DNA of 64,000 nt from Desulfosarcina ovata subsp. ovata. GTDB taxonomy: Bacteria > Desulfobacterota > Desulfobacteria > Desulfobacterales > Desulfosarcinaceae. The stretch is taken from contig NZ_AP021879.1 of the NCBI RefSeq assembly GCF_009689005.1, positions 3,720,001 through 3,784,000 of the forward strand, in the 5' to 3' direction. Position 1 is the stretch's first letter; each line of letters begins with the position of its first letter. A program made the translations under genes and the position numbers. This document shows positions 28,264 to 36,542 of the stretch, piece after piece. Under the pieces are notes generated by a model. That model did no database searches and was not told the DNA's origin. It saw only the letters and a program-made list of their open reading frames with translations.

Positions 28264-29046
28264 ATGATTGACAGAACCCAGATGACCATCGATGCCTATC
28301 TCAGGCAGGCGGGGTTGAAACCCCAAACGGCAACATCTTCGAAAAATTTCATTCCGCTGAAGCCGGTCAATGGTACCGGCTTCGGTGAGGTGCTGGGTGA
28401 CCTGACATCGACTGATGGTTTGACCGTCAGCGGCCACTCGAAAGGGACAACCATCGCCGAATATCTCAGCCAGCGGTCTTCATCGGCCAGATCCGGATTT
28501 TTCAGCCAGTCCACCCTGGGAAGCGGTTTGCTGAGCGGCGGTTACCGCAACCGGCTAAACACGGCCATGCTGCAATCCGCCTCCCGGACCGGCATTTCCG
28601 AAACGGCGGTAGCCCAAATGACCGCCGCCCCGGCATCCACGCCGGAAAACAATGGGCAGATCGGCCGTAGCATCCGCAAAGCGGCAAAAAAGTATAATCT
28701 ACCCGAGGATCTGATCGAAAGCGTCATCCGCGCCGAGTCCGACTTCCAGCCGGACGCGGTCTCTCCGGCAGGGGCCCAGGGGTTGATGCAGCTGATGCCG
28801 GCCACCGCCCGGGAGCTGGGCGTCACCGATCCCTTTGACGTGCAACAGAATATCGACGGCGGCGCCCGCTACATCCGCCAGATGCTGGATCGTTTCGACG
28901 GTGATGTCAAGCTGGCCCTGGCGGCCTACAACGCAGGCCCCGGAACGGTTGACCGCTACAATGGCGATGTGCCCTACCGGGAGACCCGAAATTACGTGAA
29001 ACGGGTACTGGCCGGAATGTCGTCAACATCCAAAGCCACCGTTTAG
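28264..29046 (+). CDS. SLT-type lytic transglycosylase
   Basis: 260 residues. The C-terminal half is a goose-lysozyme-like SLT domain: catalytic Glu in R-A-E-S-D-F, then G-A-Q-G-L-M-Q-L-M-P-A-T-A, G-G-A-R-Y-I, and A-L-A-A-Y-N-A-G-P-G. It cleaves peptidoglycan glycan strands. The N-terminal 130 residues are low-complexity Ser/Thr-rich linker, and no signal peptide is visible, which is odd for a peptidoglycan enzyme and is seen in flagellum- or phage-type transglycosylases. The ATG at 28264 has GAGG 7 nt upstream. It is followed 20 bp later by mutM. Confidence 0.85.
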   Translation: MIDRTQMTIDAYLRQAGLKPQTATSSKNFIPLKPVNGTGFGEVLGDLTSTDGLTVSGHSKGTTIAEYLSQRSSSARSGFFSQSTLGSGLLSGGYRNRLNTAMLQSASRTGISETAVAQMTAAPASTPENNGQIGRSIRKAAKKYNLPEDLIESVIRAESDFQPDAVSPAGAQGLMQLMPATARELGVTDPFDVQQNIDGGARYIRQMLDRFDGDVKLALAAYNAGPGTVDRYNGDVPYRETRNYVKRVLAGMSSTSKATV

Positions 29047-29066
29047 GGCGTTATGGAACCTTAGCG

Positions 29067-29936
29067 ATGCCCGAATTGCCCGAAGTCCAAACCATTGTCG
29101 ACCAACTCAACCAGCAGGCCATCGTTGGCCGCACCATCACCGCCGCCCGCGTTTACTGGCCCAAAACCATTGCCTCGCCGGACCCGGAGCAGTTCTGCGA
29201 AACCATCACCGGACTTACCGCCCGGAAGCTTACCCGACGGGGCAAATTCATTGTCTGCCAACTATCCAAAGGGCAGACCCTGCTGATTCACCTGCGCATG
29301 AGCGGGCGGTTGAACTGGACGGCAAAGGGAAACGCACGCAACAAACATGAACATGTGATTCTGGAAATCGATCAGACACACGAATTGCGCTTTCAGGACA
29401 CGCGCAAGTTCGGCCGCCTGTTCCTGACCCAGGCGCCCCAGACCATTCTTGGCCGCCTGGGGCCCGAACCGCTGGACAAAACGTTCACCGGCAGGCGCTT
29501 TCTGTCCATGCTGCAACGCACCCGCCGGCAAATCAAGCCGCTTTTGCTGGACCAGCATTTTCTGGCCGGTCTGGGCAACATCTATGTGGACGAGGCGCTC
29601 TGGGCCGCCCGCATCCACCCCTTGCGAACCAGCAACACCCTTACCGCAGCAGAGGCGTTTGCCCTGCACCGGTCCATTCGACAGGTGTTAAGAAAGGGCA
29701 TCATGAATATGGGCACGTCACTGGGAAATGGTCAGGGCAATTTTTACTCGGCAAACAATCGCCCGGGAAAAAATGCAGATCAGTTGAAAGTGTTTCGTCG
29801 CACCGGCAGGCCCTGCCTACGCTGCGGAACCACGATTGTCCGCCGGATGGTGGCCCAGCGCAGCAGTCACATCTGCACGAAATGCCAGCAGCCGCCGTGC
29901 GACGGAAAGACGCCCAAAAAACGGACAACGGCATGA
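29067..29936 (+). CDS. mutM: Formamidopyrimidine-DNA glycosylase
   Basis: 289 residues starting M-P-E-L-P-E-V, with the catalytic N-terminal Pro and adjacent Glu. The helix-two-turn-helix region includes G-L-G-N-I-Y-V-D-E-A. The C-terminal zinc finger C-x2-C-x16-C-x2-C is complete. The enzyme removes 8-oxoguanine and ring-opened purines and nicks the abasic site. Length and motifs are normal for the family, with a short basic tail beyond the finger. Confidence 0.93.
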   Translation: MPELPEVQTIVDQLNQQAIVGRTITAARVYWPKTIASPDPEQFCETITGLTARKLTRRGKFIVCQLSKGQTLLIHLRMSGRLNWTAKGNARNKHEHVILEIDQTHELRFQDTRKFGRLFLTQAPQTILGRLGPEPLDKTFTGRRFLSMLQRTRRQIKPLLLDQHFLAGLGNIYVDEALWAARIHPLRTSNTLTAAEAFALHRSIRQVLRKGIMNMGTSLGNGQGNFYSANNRPGKNADQLKVFRRTGRPCLRCGTTIVRRMVAQRSSHICTKCQQPPCDGKTPKKRTTA

Positions 29937-29967
29937 AAAACGACCAGAAAACGGGCCGGCACCCTTT

Positions 29968-30231
29968 TCAGGTGGCGAAAAGCACAATAACAAGAATGAT
30001 CAAAAGGGCCACCCCCACATAGACCATCCTCCGTGAGGAAGAAACCGGCGACACGCCTGAAGCGTTGCGCGTTTTCTCTTTATACGATCTGATCGTATCA
30101 ATTTTCTTGATCTGTCGAGCCCTTTCCTGCCGCCTTGCGTCTGCGCCTCTGCGATCATGCGGACCGGTTCTGCGCTCGTTGGCAAAAAACATGTGAACCT
30201 GCCGTCGATCAATGCCAATTCTTCGTTCCAT
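29968..30231 (-). CDS. Small tail-anchored protein with N-terminal RR/DRR motifs
   Basis: 87 residues. The N-terminus is strongly basic with repeated E-R-R, I-D-R-R and H-D-R-R motifs, like the short RRxxxDRR tags found in PilZ-type and other envelope regulators of deltaproteobacteria. A single C-terminal membrane helix (about residues 68-85) ends the protein. The ATG at 30231 has CAGG close upstream; an in-frame start 36 bases earlier is less good. It converges with mutM. Function unknown. Confidence 0.6.
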   Translation of the reverse strand: MERRIGIDRRQVHMFFANERRTGPHDRRGADARRQERARQIKKIDTIRSYKEKTRNASGVSPVSSSRRMVYVGVALLIILVIVLFAT

Positions 30232-30369
30232 AAACCTGCCCCCCATGGAAATGCTGAAAAGCACCACATTGCAAACCGTTTGTTATAACCAATATACAAT
30301 CACGCCACTTGAGTTTGTCAACCGGGTTTGATCGACTGAGCCACCCATTCGTTATTTCTCGTCAACCAT

Positions 30370-30427
30370 CGTTATTGTATATCACAACCCATAACGACAT
30401 TGACAAACCGGCCCATCAATCAATAGA
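30370..30427 (+). promoter_or_regulatory. Putative promoter and operator of the tonB operon
   Basis: TTGACA at 30400-30405, a 16-bp spacer and AATAGA at 30422-30427, followed by AC. An inverted repeat CGTTAT/ATAACG (30370-30375 and 30391-30396) lies just upstream. The same TTGACA-N16-(T/A)ATAGAAC layout recurs before the receptor gene at 31791, suggesting shared control. Confidence 0.45.
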
Positions 30428-30483
30428 ACCTTCCAATATGCCGCTCATAACTTAACGAAATCGTATTGGAATCTGCTAATACC

Positions 30484-30864
30484 ATGGACGTCCGCCGGCT
30501 CAACCGTTTTGCGGCTTGCTATCGCTGCTTTCGCACAAAAAGGTCCTGCCTGGGAAAAATCATTTTGGCCGGCAGCCTTTCCGCCATTCTCTGCGTGCAT
30601 GGCCTGTCCGCCGATGCCGCCCAAGACAAACGCGTCGAGCGGGACACCGATAATGACGGTAAAATCGACCAGGTCGCTCTGCTGGACCCGCGCGGCAATC
30701 CCGTGCGCCTGGAGATCGACAGCAACGCGGACGGGCGTTTCGATAAAATCCAGCACTACCGCGACGGCAAACTGACCGCCATCGAAAGCGACCGGGACCA
30801 CAACGGGTCGATGGACACCCGCGACACCTTCGAAGATGGCGAAGATCAGCTCAAATGCCCATGA
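30484..30864 (+). CDS. Secreted EF-hand-like calcium-binding-repeat protein
   Basis: 126 residues. A signal-peptide-like segment (about 20-45) precedes three Asp-rich loops of the D-x-D-x-D-G type (D-T-D-N-D-G-K-I-D, D-S-N-A-D-G-R-F-D, D-R-D-H-N-G-S-M-D), each followed by a short beta turn. Such loops bind calcium in thrombospondin-3 and dockerin-like repeats. The ribosome site is weak. Its last codons overlap the truncated ExbD frame at 30855, and from memory related operons place ExbB genes between these two. The abrupt junction suggests a deletion. Confidence 0.55.
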   Translation: MDVRRLNRFAACYRCFRTKRSCLGKIILAGSLSAILCVHGLSADAAQDKRVERDTDNDGKIDQVALLDPRGNPVRLEIDSNADGRFDKIQHYRDGKLTAIESDRDHNGSMDTRDTFEDGEDQLKCP

Positions 30865-31031
30865 CGTCGCTGATCGATATCGTCTTCATGCTGCTGATTT
30901 ATTTTCTGCTGACCACTAATTTCATGGTCGATGAAGGCATTAAAATCAAAAACCAGGCGGTCAAAGTCATGGACATCGCCAAGGCCGCCGGTGCCGGCAG
31001 GCTCTGCCTGGCCACGGAAAAGGAGTTGTAG
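30855..31031 (+). pseudogene. Truncated ExbD-like fragment
   Basis: 58 residues. P-M-T-S-L-I-D-I-V-F-M-L-L-I-Y-F followed by T-T-N-F and V-D-E-G-I-K matches the transmembrane segment and first periplasmic residues of ExbD, including the essential membrane Asp. Normal ExbD is about 135 residues; here the periplasmic domain ends after about 30 residues of unrelated-looking sequence. No ExbB gene is present upstream. The fragment overlaps the preceding gene and abuts tonB by 3 bp. It is either a decayed gene or an unusually short membrane peptide. Confidence 0.55.
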
Positions 31032-31034
31032 GCC

Positions 31035-31754
31035 ATGGAAGCCCGTCTGCACCCATCGGCCATGGATCGCCCATCTTCCCCCAACTGGCTGCTCAGGACG
31101 CTGATCATCCTCTCGGTGGCGATCCACGGGGTGCTGTTCATGCACCTGTCGGGCATCTACCACACTCGGGCACTGACTTACATCGAAATGTCCCTGCAGA
31201 ATATCGCCCGGCCGGCCGCAAGGGATATCCCCCGGCCGCGTCCCCGGCCCAAGGTACCCGAACCCCAGGATCAAGTGAAGACGCTCAAAGCCGTTGCCCG
31301 TCCCGTACCCCGTTTCAGGCCCCTGGCCATGGCGCCGGTGGAGAGCAACCTGCCCGACAGCCTGATGGAGGGCATCAGCGCCCCGGATGTTCCGCAAACA
31401 CCGGGTGTGGAGAGCGCCGCCTGGGTCCCCGGCCCCCAGACCGATTTGGCCGCCGGCGACTACATGACCGCCGACAGCTACCTGGACATGGTGAGGCTCA
31501 AAATCGAAAGCCGCAAGCGCTACCCCGAAGCCGCCAAAACGAGAAGCATCGAGGGCCGCGTGGCGATTCATTTTATTCTGGCCACCGACGGAAGTGTACG
31601 CGACATCACCGTCACCAAAGGGGCCAGAAGCAGTGCCTTGAACATGGCTGCCGTTAACGCCGTTCAGCGGGCCGCACCATTTCCCCGGCCACCCGCCAAC
31701 CTGTTCAAGAACGATCTGTCCCTGGAACTGACCATCGTTTTCGAGCTGACCTGA
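31035..31754 (+). CDS. TonB-family energy transducer
   Basis: 239 residues. One N-terminal membrane anchor (about 18-40) carries an in-membrane His (I-H-G-V-L-F). A Pro/Arg-rich periplasmic linker (P-R-P-R-P-R-P-K-V-P) follows. The C-terminal TonB fold (about 150-239) has Y-P-E-A-A and G-R-V-A-I-H-F-x-L-x-x-D-G-S-V. It transmits inner-membrane proton-motive energy to outer-membrane receptors. GGAG precedes the ATG. The receptor gene follows after 230 bp with its own promoter. Working ExbB/ExbD partners are not in the window. Confidence 0.88.
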   Translation: MEARLHPSAMDRPSSPNWLLRTLIILSVAIHGVLFMHLSGIYHTRALTYIEMSLQNIARPAARDIPRPRPRPKVPEPQDQVKTLKAVARPVPRFRPLAMAPVESNLPDSLMEGISAPDVPQTPGVESAAWVPGPQTDLAAGDYMTADSYLDMVRLKIESRKRYPEAAKTRSIEGRVAIHFILATDGSVRDITVTKGARSSALNMAAVNAVQRAAPFPRPPANLFKNDLSLELTIVFELT

Positions 31755-31772
31755 ATACGTCAATTTTGTCTT

Positions 31773-31818
31773 AATGTCATTATGTCTTTCTTGACATTGT
31801 AACTCTTTTTTATATAGA
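31773..31818 (+). promoter_or_regulatory. Putative promoter and operator of the TonB-dependent receptor gene
   Basis: TTGACA at 31791-31796, a 16-bp spacer and TATAGA at 31813-31818, followed by AC. A perfect inverted repeat AATGTCA / TGACATT (31773-31779 and 31792-31798) overlaps the -35, as expected for a repressor site. No recognisable Fur box or riboswitch is seen in the roughly 160-nt leader. Confidence 0.5.
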
Positions 31819-31985
31819 ACTCTTTTTCCCCAAGAGACTTTCGAACTATTCAAACATAACTCCGTTTATTGCGGCGATCCCTTTTTAAGTACTTGCGGAA
31901 CCGAACTGCTCAGAATGGAAAATCGATCAAGGGCTCATATGGAACGGATAAAAAAGTTAAAAAACTCAAGGAGGAGAAGGAGAGG

Positions 31986-34094
31986 ATGATGAACCGAAAG
32001 AAACAGTTCAGAGCGGGGTTAATTTTTTTAAGTTTATTATTGGTGGTGCTTTGTCCTCTATTTAGTTTATCTGCCATGGCGGATGAGAGCAAAGGATACC
32101 AGGAGTATTCGTTGGGAGAAATCGTTGTCAGTGGGAAAGGGTCATCGGTCCGCGATATCGCCATTAGCGACGAGATAACCGTCGAGGATTTCGAGGCTGT
32201 CAATGCGGACAGCGTGGCCGACGCCCTCACCTATGTACCGGGTGTGCGGGTCACTTATGGCCGTAAAATGCTTCCCGAGATCAACATTCACGGGTTCGAC
32301 AAACAGCGCATATTAACCCTGATCGACGGGGTTCCCTACTACGAAACCAAGTACGGAAGCCTGGACCTCAACCAGGTCGGCCTGGAGGGGGTCGCCCGCA
32401 TCGACGTGGTTAAAGGGGCCCCTTCCGTCCTTTACGGCCCCAACGCTCTGGGCGGAGTGGTCAATATCATCACTAAAAATGCGTCCAGTGAGAAACCGGT
32501 CTTGTCGGCCACGGCCGAGTACGGTGTGGACGGCATCGACGATGCTTACAGAGTGGGGCTGTCCCATGGCATGAAAAAAGGCAACATCAACTACTGGCTG
32601 AGTTATTCACGCAAGGAATGGGACTCCTGGGATCTATCCGACGATTTCGACTCTCGTGAAGGGACGATTATGGTACGGCAGGCAGACGGATCCCGCACAA
32701 GGACGCCTGCCGTTATCCAGGACGAGGGCGAACGGGTCAATTCGGATTATGAAACCGACAACTTTTGGGCCAAAATTGGTGTCGAGCCCTCGGAAGACAC
32801 GGAAATATACGTCAACTTCCATTACATCAAAACCGAAAAAGGCGATCCGCCCGACATAGACTTTGTGCAGGTACGGTACGATTATAACTATGCGCACTTT
32901 GACCGAATCAGCGCCTACGACGACTGGGGCGTCGACCTGAGTGCCGAGCATGCCTTTACGGACGCGTTCAGTTTGCAGGCAAAGCTTTACTACCATGACC
33001 ACAGCGATGAATACGAATCTTACACGGATGAAACTTATACCCAAGCCTGGGCTTTGAGCACATACAACGACTCCATCCTAGGGGGCATACTGCTAGGAGA
33101 CTACCAAATTACGGATTGGGACACCCTGCGATTTTCTTTGCATTACAAAGAAGACTTCCACGAACAACGCGACCTTGAGGAGATACCCTATGCCGAAAGC
33201 GAGGCCGCAACAGGCTCCGTCGGTTTCGAAAACGAGATGACACTCTTCGACGACAAATTGTCGATTATAGCCGGCATCAGCTATGACTGGTATGAGGTTA
33301 CCAAAGCCGAGGATAACCCGAACGACGACAACAACATCATCAAAGCGGATACCCCGGACACCATGGATGAATTTAATCCCATGATCGGCGCCACCTATCA
33401 GATTGTCGACAGCATCCAGTTGTTTGCTTCCGTTGCCAAGAAAACCCGTTTTCCTACTCTTGACCAAATCTATGATGGCGACACACCCAACTTGGGTCTG
33501 GAGGCGGAAACCGCCATCAACTATACGGCCGGTCTCTTTTGGACGTTCGAAGATAAGCTGAAGCTGCAGGTAGCCCCGTTTTTTCACGACATTTCGGATT
33601 ATATCACCGACGATGCACCTGACAATCCAGAAAGCCAGTCGAAAAATTACGCTGAAGTCCAGATGCGGGGGTGGGAGGTCAATATGGAAATCACACCTTA
33701 CAAAGATCTCCTTTTTAAACTCGGCTACATGACCAACGACGCCAGCAACAAAAGCCACGAGCGGGCCAGCGACGAGGTGGTCGGTGTTCCCGAATACACA
33801 GCAACGATCAGTGTGCAGTACACCCTGCCGACTATCGGCACCCAGCTGAACTTGACCATGCTCTACATGGGCGAGTCATACAGGGAGTTGCCGAGCCTTG
33901 AAGAACCTGACACCGAGGTTATAAAAAACGAGACTTACCAATTGTGCAACGCCAAAATCACCCAACCATTCATGTCAGATCGCCTGAAGGTATTTTTGGC
34001 GGTGGAAAACCTCTTCGACGAGGATTACGAAGCTGAGGAAGGTTTCCCCGCACCGGGCATGCGCACGTGGATAGGCGTGAAATTTGATCTGTAA
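31986..34094 (+). CDS. TonB-dependent outer-membrane receptor
   Basis: 702 residues. A signal peptide ends near S-A-M-A. A plug domain (about 45-165) has A-D-A-L-T-Y-V-P-G-V-R-V and V-V-K-G-A-P-S-V-L-Y-G-P-N-A-L-G-G-V-V-N-I-I-T. A 22-strand-type barrel follows, rich in alternating aromatic and acidic residues. A TonB-box-like E-I-V-V-S follows the signal peptide. The start lies behind AAGGAGGAGAAGGAGAGG, with a second in-frame ATG next to it. The coding sequence is more AT-rich than its neighbours. The ligand is unknown; gene context suggests a cofactor-like or haem-like substrate. Confidence 0.92.
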   Translation: MMNRKKQFRAGLIFLSLLLVVLCPLFSLSAMADESKGYQEYSLGEIVVSGKGSSVRDIAISDEITVEDFEAVNADSVADALTYVPGVRVTYGRKMLPEINIHGFDKQRILTLIDGVPYYETKYGSLDLNQVGLEGVARIDVVKGAPSVLYGPNALGGVVNIITKNASSEKPVLSATAEYGVDGIDDAYRVGLSHGMKKGNINYWLSYSRKEWDSWDLSDDFDSREGTIMVRQADGSRTRTPAVIQDEGERVNSDYETDNFWAKIGVEPSEDTEIYVNFHYIKTEKGDPPDIDFVQVRYDYNYAHFDRISAYDDWGVDLSAEHAFTDAFSLQAKLYYHDHSDEYESYTDETYTQAWALSTYNDSILGGILLGDYQITDWDTLRFSLHYKEDFHEQRDLEEIPYAESEAATGSVGFENEMTLFDDKLSIIAGISYDWYEVTKAEDNPNDDNNIIKADTPDTMDEFNPMIGATYQIVDSIQLFASVAKKTRFPTLDQIYDGDTPNLGLEAETAINYTAGLFWTFEDKLKLQVAPFFHDISDYITDDAPDNPESQSKNYAEVQMRGWEVNMEITPYKDLLFKLGYMTNDASNKSHERASDEVVGVPEYTATISVQYTLPTIGTQLNLTMLYMGESYRELPSLEEPDTEVIKNETYQLCNAKITQPFMSDRLKVFLAVENLFDEDYEAEEGFPAPGMRTWIGVKFDL

Positions 34095-34120
34095 TAAAGC
34101 GTTTTGAATTGACATGCAGC

Positions 34121-34156
34121 GGCGGTCCCCCACCACAAAAGGGGACCGCCTTTTCA
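34121..34156 (+). terminator. Rho-independent terminator after the receptor gene
   Basis: A 10-bp perfect stem, GGCGGTCCCC paired with GGGGACCGCC, around a 10-nt A-rich loop, followed by TTTTC. It separates the receptor transcript from the phosphatase-led operon, although the latter starts only 60 bp later. Confidence 0.8.
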
Positions 34157-34216
34157 TTGTTCTTCTACATACAAGTATCGTAGCCTTGAGGCCATCTCTT
34201 CGCGAAGGAATAAAAC

Positions 34217-35521
34217 ATGCGTTTCTACCCATTCAGATGTTGGCCCAAAATCGGTCTGCTCTGCCTCTGCCTAACGTTGACGATTGCCTGCGGCGGCGGC
34301 GAGAAAACATTTACACGATCGAAAAGCACATCCGGGCCGGTTCCGGAAAGCCCTCATTCTCTAACGTTTTGGGGACAAACGGCCACTCCCCAACGAATCA
34401 TCTTAAACCTGACCACCACACCCGCCACCAGCCAGGCGGTCACCTGGCGCACGGTGGTTCCGGTGGCTCATCCCCAGGCCCAGATCGCACCGGCCAGCGG
34501 CCTGTCCGACTTTGACAAAAATGCCCGGTCAGTGGCCGCCGACACCGAAACGGTCACCCTGGACGATGGGCGTATGCTGGCCCATCACGCGGTGGTGTTC
34601 GACGCCCTTGCGCCGGATACGGTGTATGCCTACCGGGTGGGGGCCACAGGGGCATGGAGCGAGTGGAACCAGTTCAAAACCGCCGACGATCACCCGGCAC
34701 CGTTTAAATTTGTCACCTTCGGGGATCCCCAGGAGGAGGTCCGGTCCAAGTGCTCAAGGGTTTTCCGGGCGGCGTATCAACACGCACCCGATGCCGATTT
34801 CTGGCATTTTGTCGGCGATCTCGTGGACAACGGGGACAGGGATGCGGAGTGGGCCGAATTGTTTGACGCCTTCGGGTGGATTCCCCGCATGACGCCGATG
34901 ATCTTCCTGCCGGGCAACCATGCCTATCCCAACCGCCGACGGGTCAAACCCGACGCGTTTCGGATTTTCGACCTGTGGCGACCCCACTTTACCCTGCCCG
35001 AAAACGGACCGGCCGGCCTGGAGGAGACCGTCTACTTTCTCGACTATCAGGGCGTCCGGATGGTAATGCTCAACGGCAACGAGAAACTGGCCGAACAGGC
35101 CCTGTGGCTGGACCGCATTCTGTCCCGCAACCCGCAGCCCTGGACCATCGCCGCCATTCACCAGCCGGTGTACAACACGGGCAAATGGCGCAACCGGTCC
35201 ACGCTTCAGGATCTTTTCGTGCCGATATTCGACAAATATGCGGTCGATCTGGTGCTCCAGGGCCACGACCACACTTACAGCCGCACATATAAACTGAAAA
35301 ACGGCACCCGGGTCGGCCCGGATGAGCCGGGGACGGTTTATGTGATCTCGGTCAGTGGGCCCAAATCCTATCCGGTCGGCCCGCAGCATGCGGCCCTGAT
35401 GGAGAAGTCAGGGACCGGACGGCAACTGTTTCAGGTCATCCGCGTCTCCCAACGGCATCTGGAATATGAGGCGCTCGATGCTGCGGGAACACGCTATGAC
35501 GCATTTGTGCTCAAAAAATAG
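34217..35521 (+). CDS. Purple-acid-phosphatase-like lipoprotein (metallophosphoesterase)
   Basis: 434 residues. The N-terminus has a lipoprotein signal with lipobox-like L-T-I-A-C-G-G-G. A fibronectin-like domain (about 50-155) precedes a calcineurin-type domain whose metal motifs read F-G-D-P, G-D-L-V-D-N-G, G-N-H, I-H-Q-P-V-Y and G-H-D-H-T-Y-S-R. That is the order and spacing of purple acid phosphatases. It should hydrolyse phosphate esters at the cell envelope. The next gene starts 44 bp downstream, so it probably leads the operon to 39257. The biological substrate is unknown. Confidence 0.85.
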   Translation: MRFYPFRCWPKIGLLCLCLTLTIACGGGEKTFTRSKSTSGPVPESPHSLTFWGQTATPQRIILNLTTTPATSQAVTWRTVVPVAHPQAQIAPASGLSDFDKNARSVAADTETVTLDDGRMLAHHAVVFDALAPDTVYAYRVGATGAWSEWNQFKTADDHPAPFKFVTFGDPQEEVRSKCSRVFRAAYQHAPDADFWHFVGDLVDNGDRDAEWAELFDAFGWIPRMTPMIFLPGNHAYPNRRRVKPDAFRIFDLWRPHFTLPENGPAGLEETVYFLDYQGVRMVMLNGNEKLAEQALWLDRILSRNPQPWTIAAIHQPVYNTGKWRNRSTLQDLFVPIFDKYAVDLVLQGHDHTYSRTYKLKNGTRVGPDEPGTVYVISVSGPKSYPVGPQHAALMEKSGTGRQLFQVIRVSQRHLEYEALDAAGTRYDAFVLKK

Positions 35522-35564
35522 TTGTGGTTGTGAAACGGCAAACCACATCTCAAAGGAGGTCGGC

Positions 35565-36542
35565 ATGCTCGGTTTTGGATTGTGCAGGGCAGCGGAGAGG
35601 CGGATAAGCATTTCCGGTTCGGTCAGGCATCCGTTGGAGGTCACCCAGGCAATGCTCGAAAAGCTGGCCGCCGCGGAAGTCCACCTCAATGAAATCTGTA
35701 CCGACGGCGAGTTCCGCGGCGTCTTTAAGCTTCTCGGAGTGCCCCTCAGGGATATCTTGTCACTATCCGGAATAGAAAAAAAGCATACCGATTTCGACTC
35801 ACCGGTGGATCTGGCCGTAAGGGTCACCAGCAGCAACGGCCAAAGCGTTGTGCTCTCCTGGGGAGAGCTGTATTACAAAAGCACCGCTGAAGTGATCGTG
35901 GCCATCTCTGCCCACCCCATCTTCCCCAATAAAAGCATCGATAAATTCAAGGACAAGGACGCCTATCACCACATGATGGATATCCTTAAACGGGAAATCC
36001 GGTTTCCGAAACTGGTGGTCCCCTCGGACAGGTACGCCGATCGATCCATCGAAGCCATCACGGCCATCGAGGTAGTTGACCGCTGCTCCGATGTCGGGGC
36101 CGATCCGTCGCCGGAGCCGTACAGCCCGCAGGTCACCGTCGGCGGGGAGGGCCGGCAACCGGTGACATTTGAGGATTTTTCCGAAGGGGAGTTCATCACG
36201 GCCACCGTACACGTGGTCGGCGACGGAAAAGGCTACCACGGTACCCACACTTACAGCGGCATACCACTTAAAACCGTCATTGAGCAGGCCCGCGTAAAAG
36301 CGGATGTCAATACGGTGTTTATCGTCTCCGCACCCGACGCGCACCGGGTCCTGGTCTCATGGGGAGAACTTTTTCTCAATCCTCACGGTGATCGGATTAT
36401 TCTGGCGCGCAAAGAGGACGGCAAGCCGATCACCCGAAACGGCAAATTCATCCTGATTCCGGCCGACGATCTGATGGCTGACCGGCAGGTCAAATCCGTC
36501 AAGTGCATTGAAGCCGTCTCCATGGAAAGTGGCAACCAATGA
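35565..36542 (+). CDS. Tandem sulfite-oxidase-fold-like protein, cytosolic form
   Basis: 325 residues made of two related domains (about 12-172 and 188-318). Each has the order beta strand, G-V-P-L-R-D-I-L (G-I-P-L-K-T-V-I in the second), a V-x-S-x-x-G segment, then V-L-S-W-G-E-L-Y/F. This resembles the oxidoreductase molybdopterin-binding (sulfite oxidase) fold. Domain 1 has a Cys in E-I-C-T-D-G at about the place of the Mo-ligating Cys; domain 2 has V-V-G-D instead, so pterin binding is doubtful. No signal peptide. AGGAGG precedes the ATG at 35565. The stop overlaps the next gene as ATGA. Confidence 0.6.
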   Translation: MLGFGLCRAAERRISISGSVRHPLEVTQAMLEKLAAAEVHLNEICTDGEFRGVFKLLGVPLRDILSLSGIEKKHTDFDSPVDLAVRVTSSNGQSVVLSWGELYYKSTAEVIVAISAHPIFPNKSIDKFKDKDAYHHMMDILKREIRFPKLVVPSDRYADRSIEAITAIEVVDRCSDVGADPSPEPYSPQVTVGGEGRQPVTFEDFSEGEFITATVHVVGDGKGYHGTHTYSGIPLKTVIEQARVKADVNTVFIVSAPDAHRVLVSWGELFLNPHGDRIILARKEDGKPITRNGKFILIPADDLMADRQVKSVKCIEAVSMESGNQ

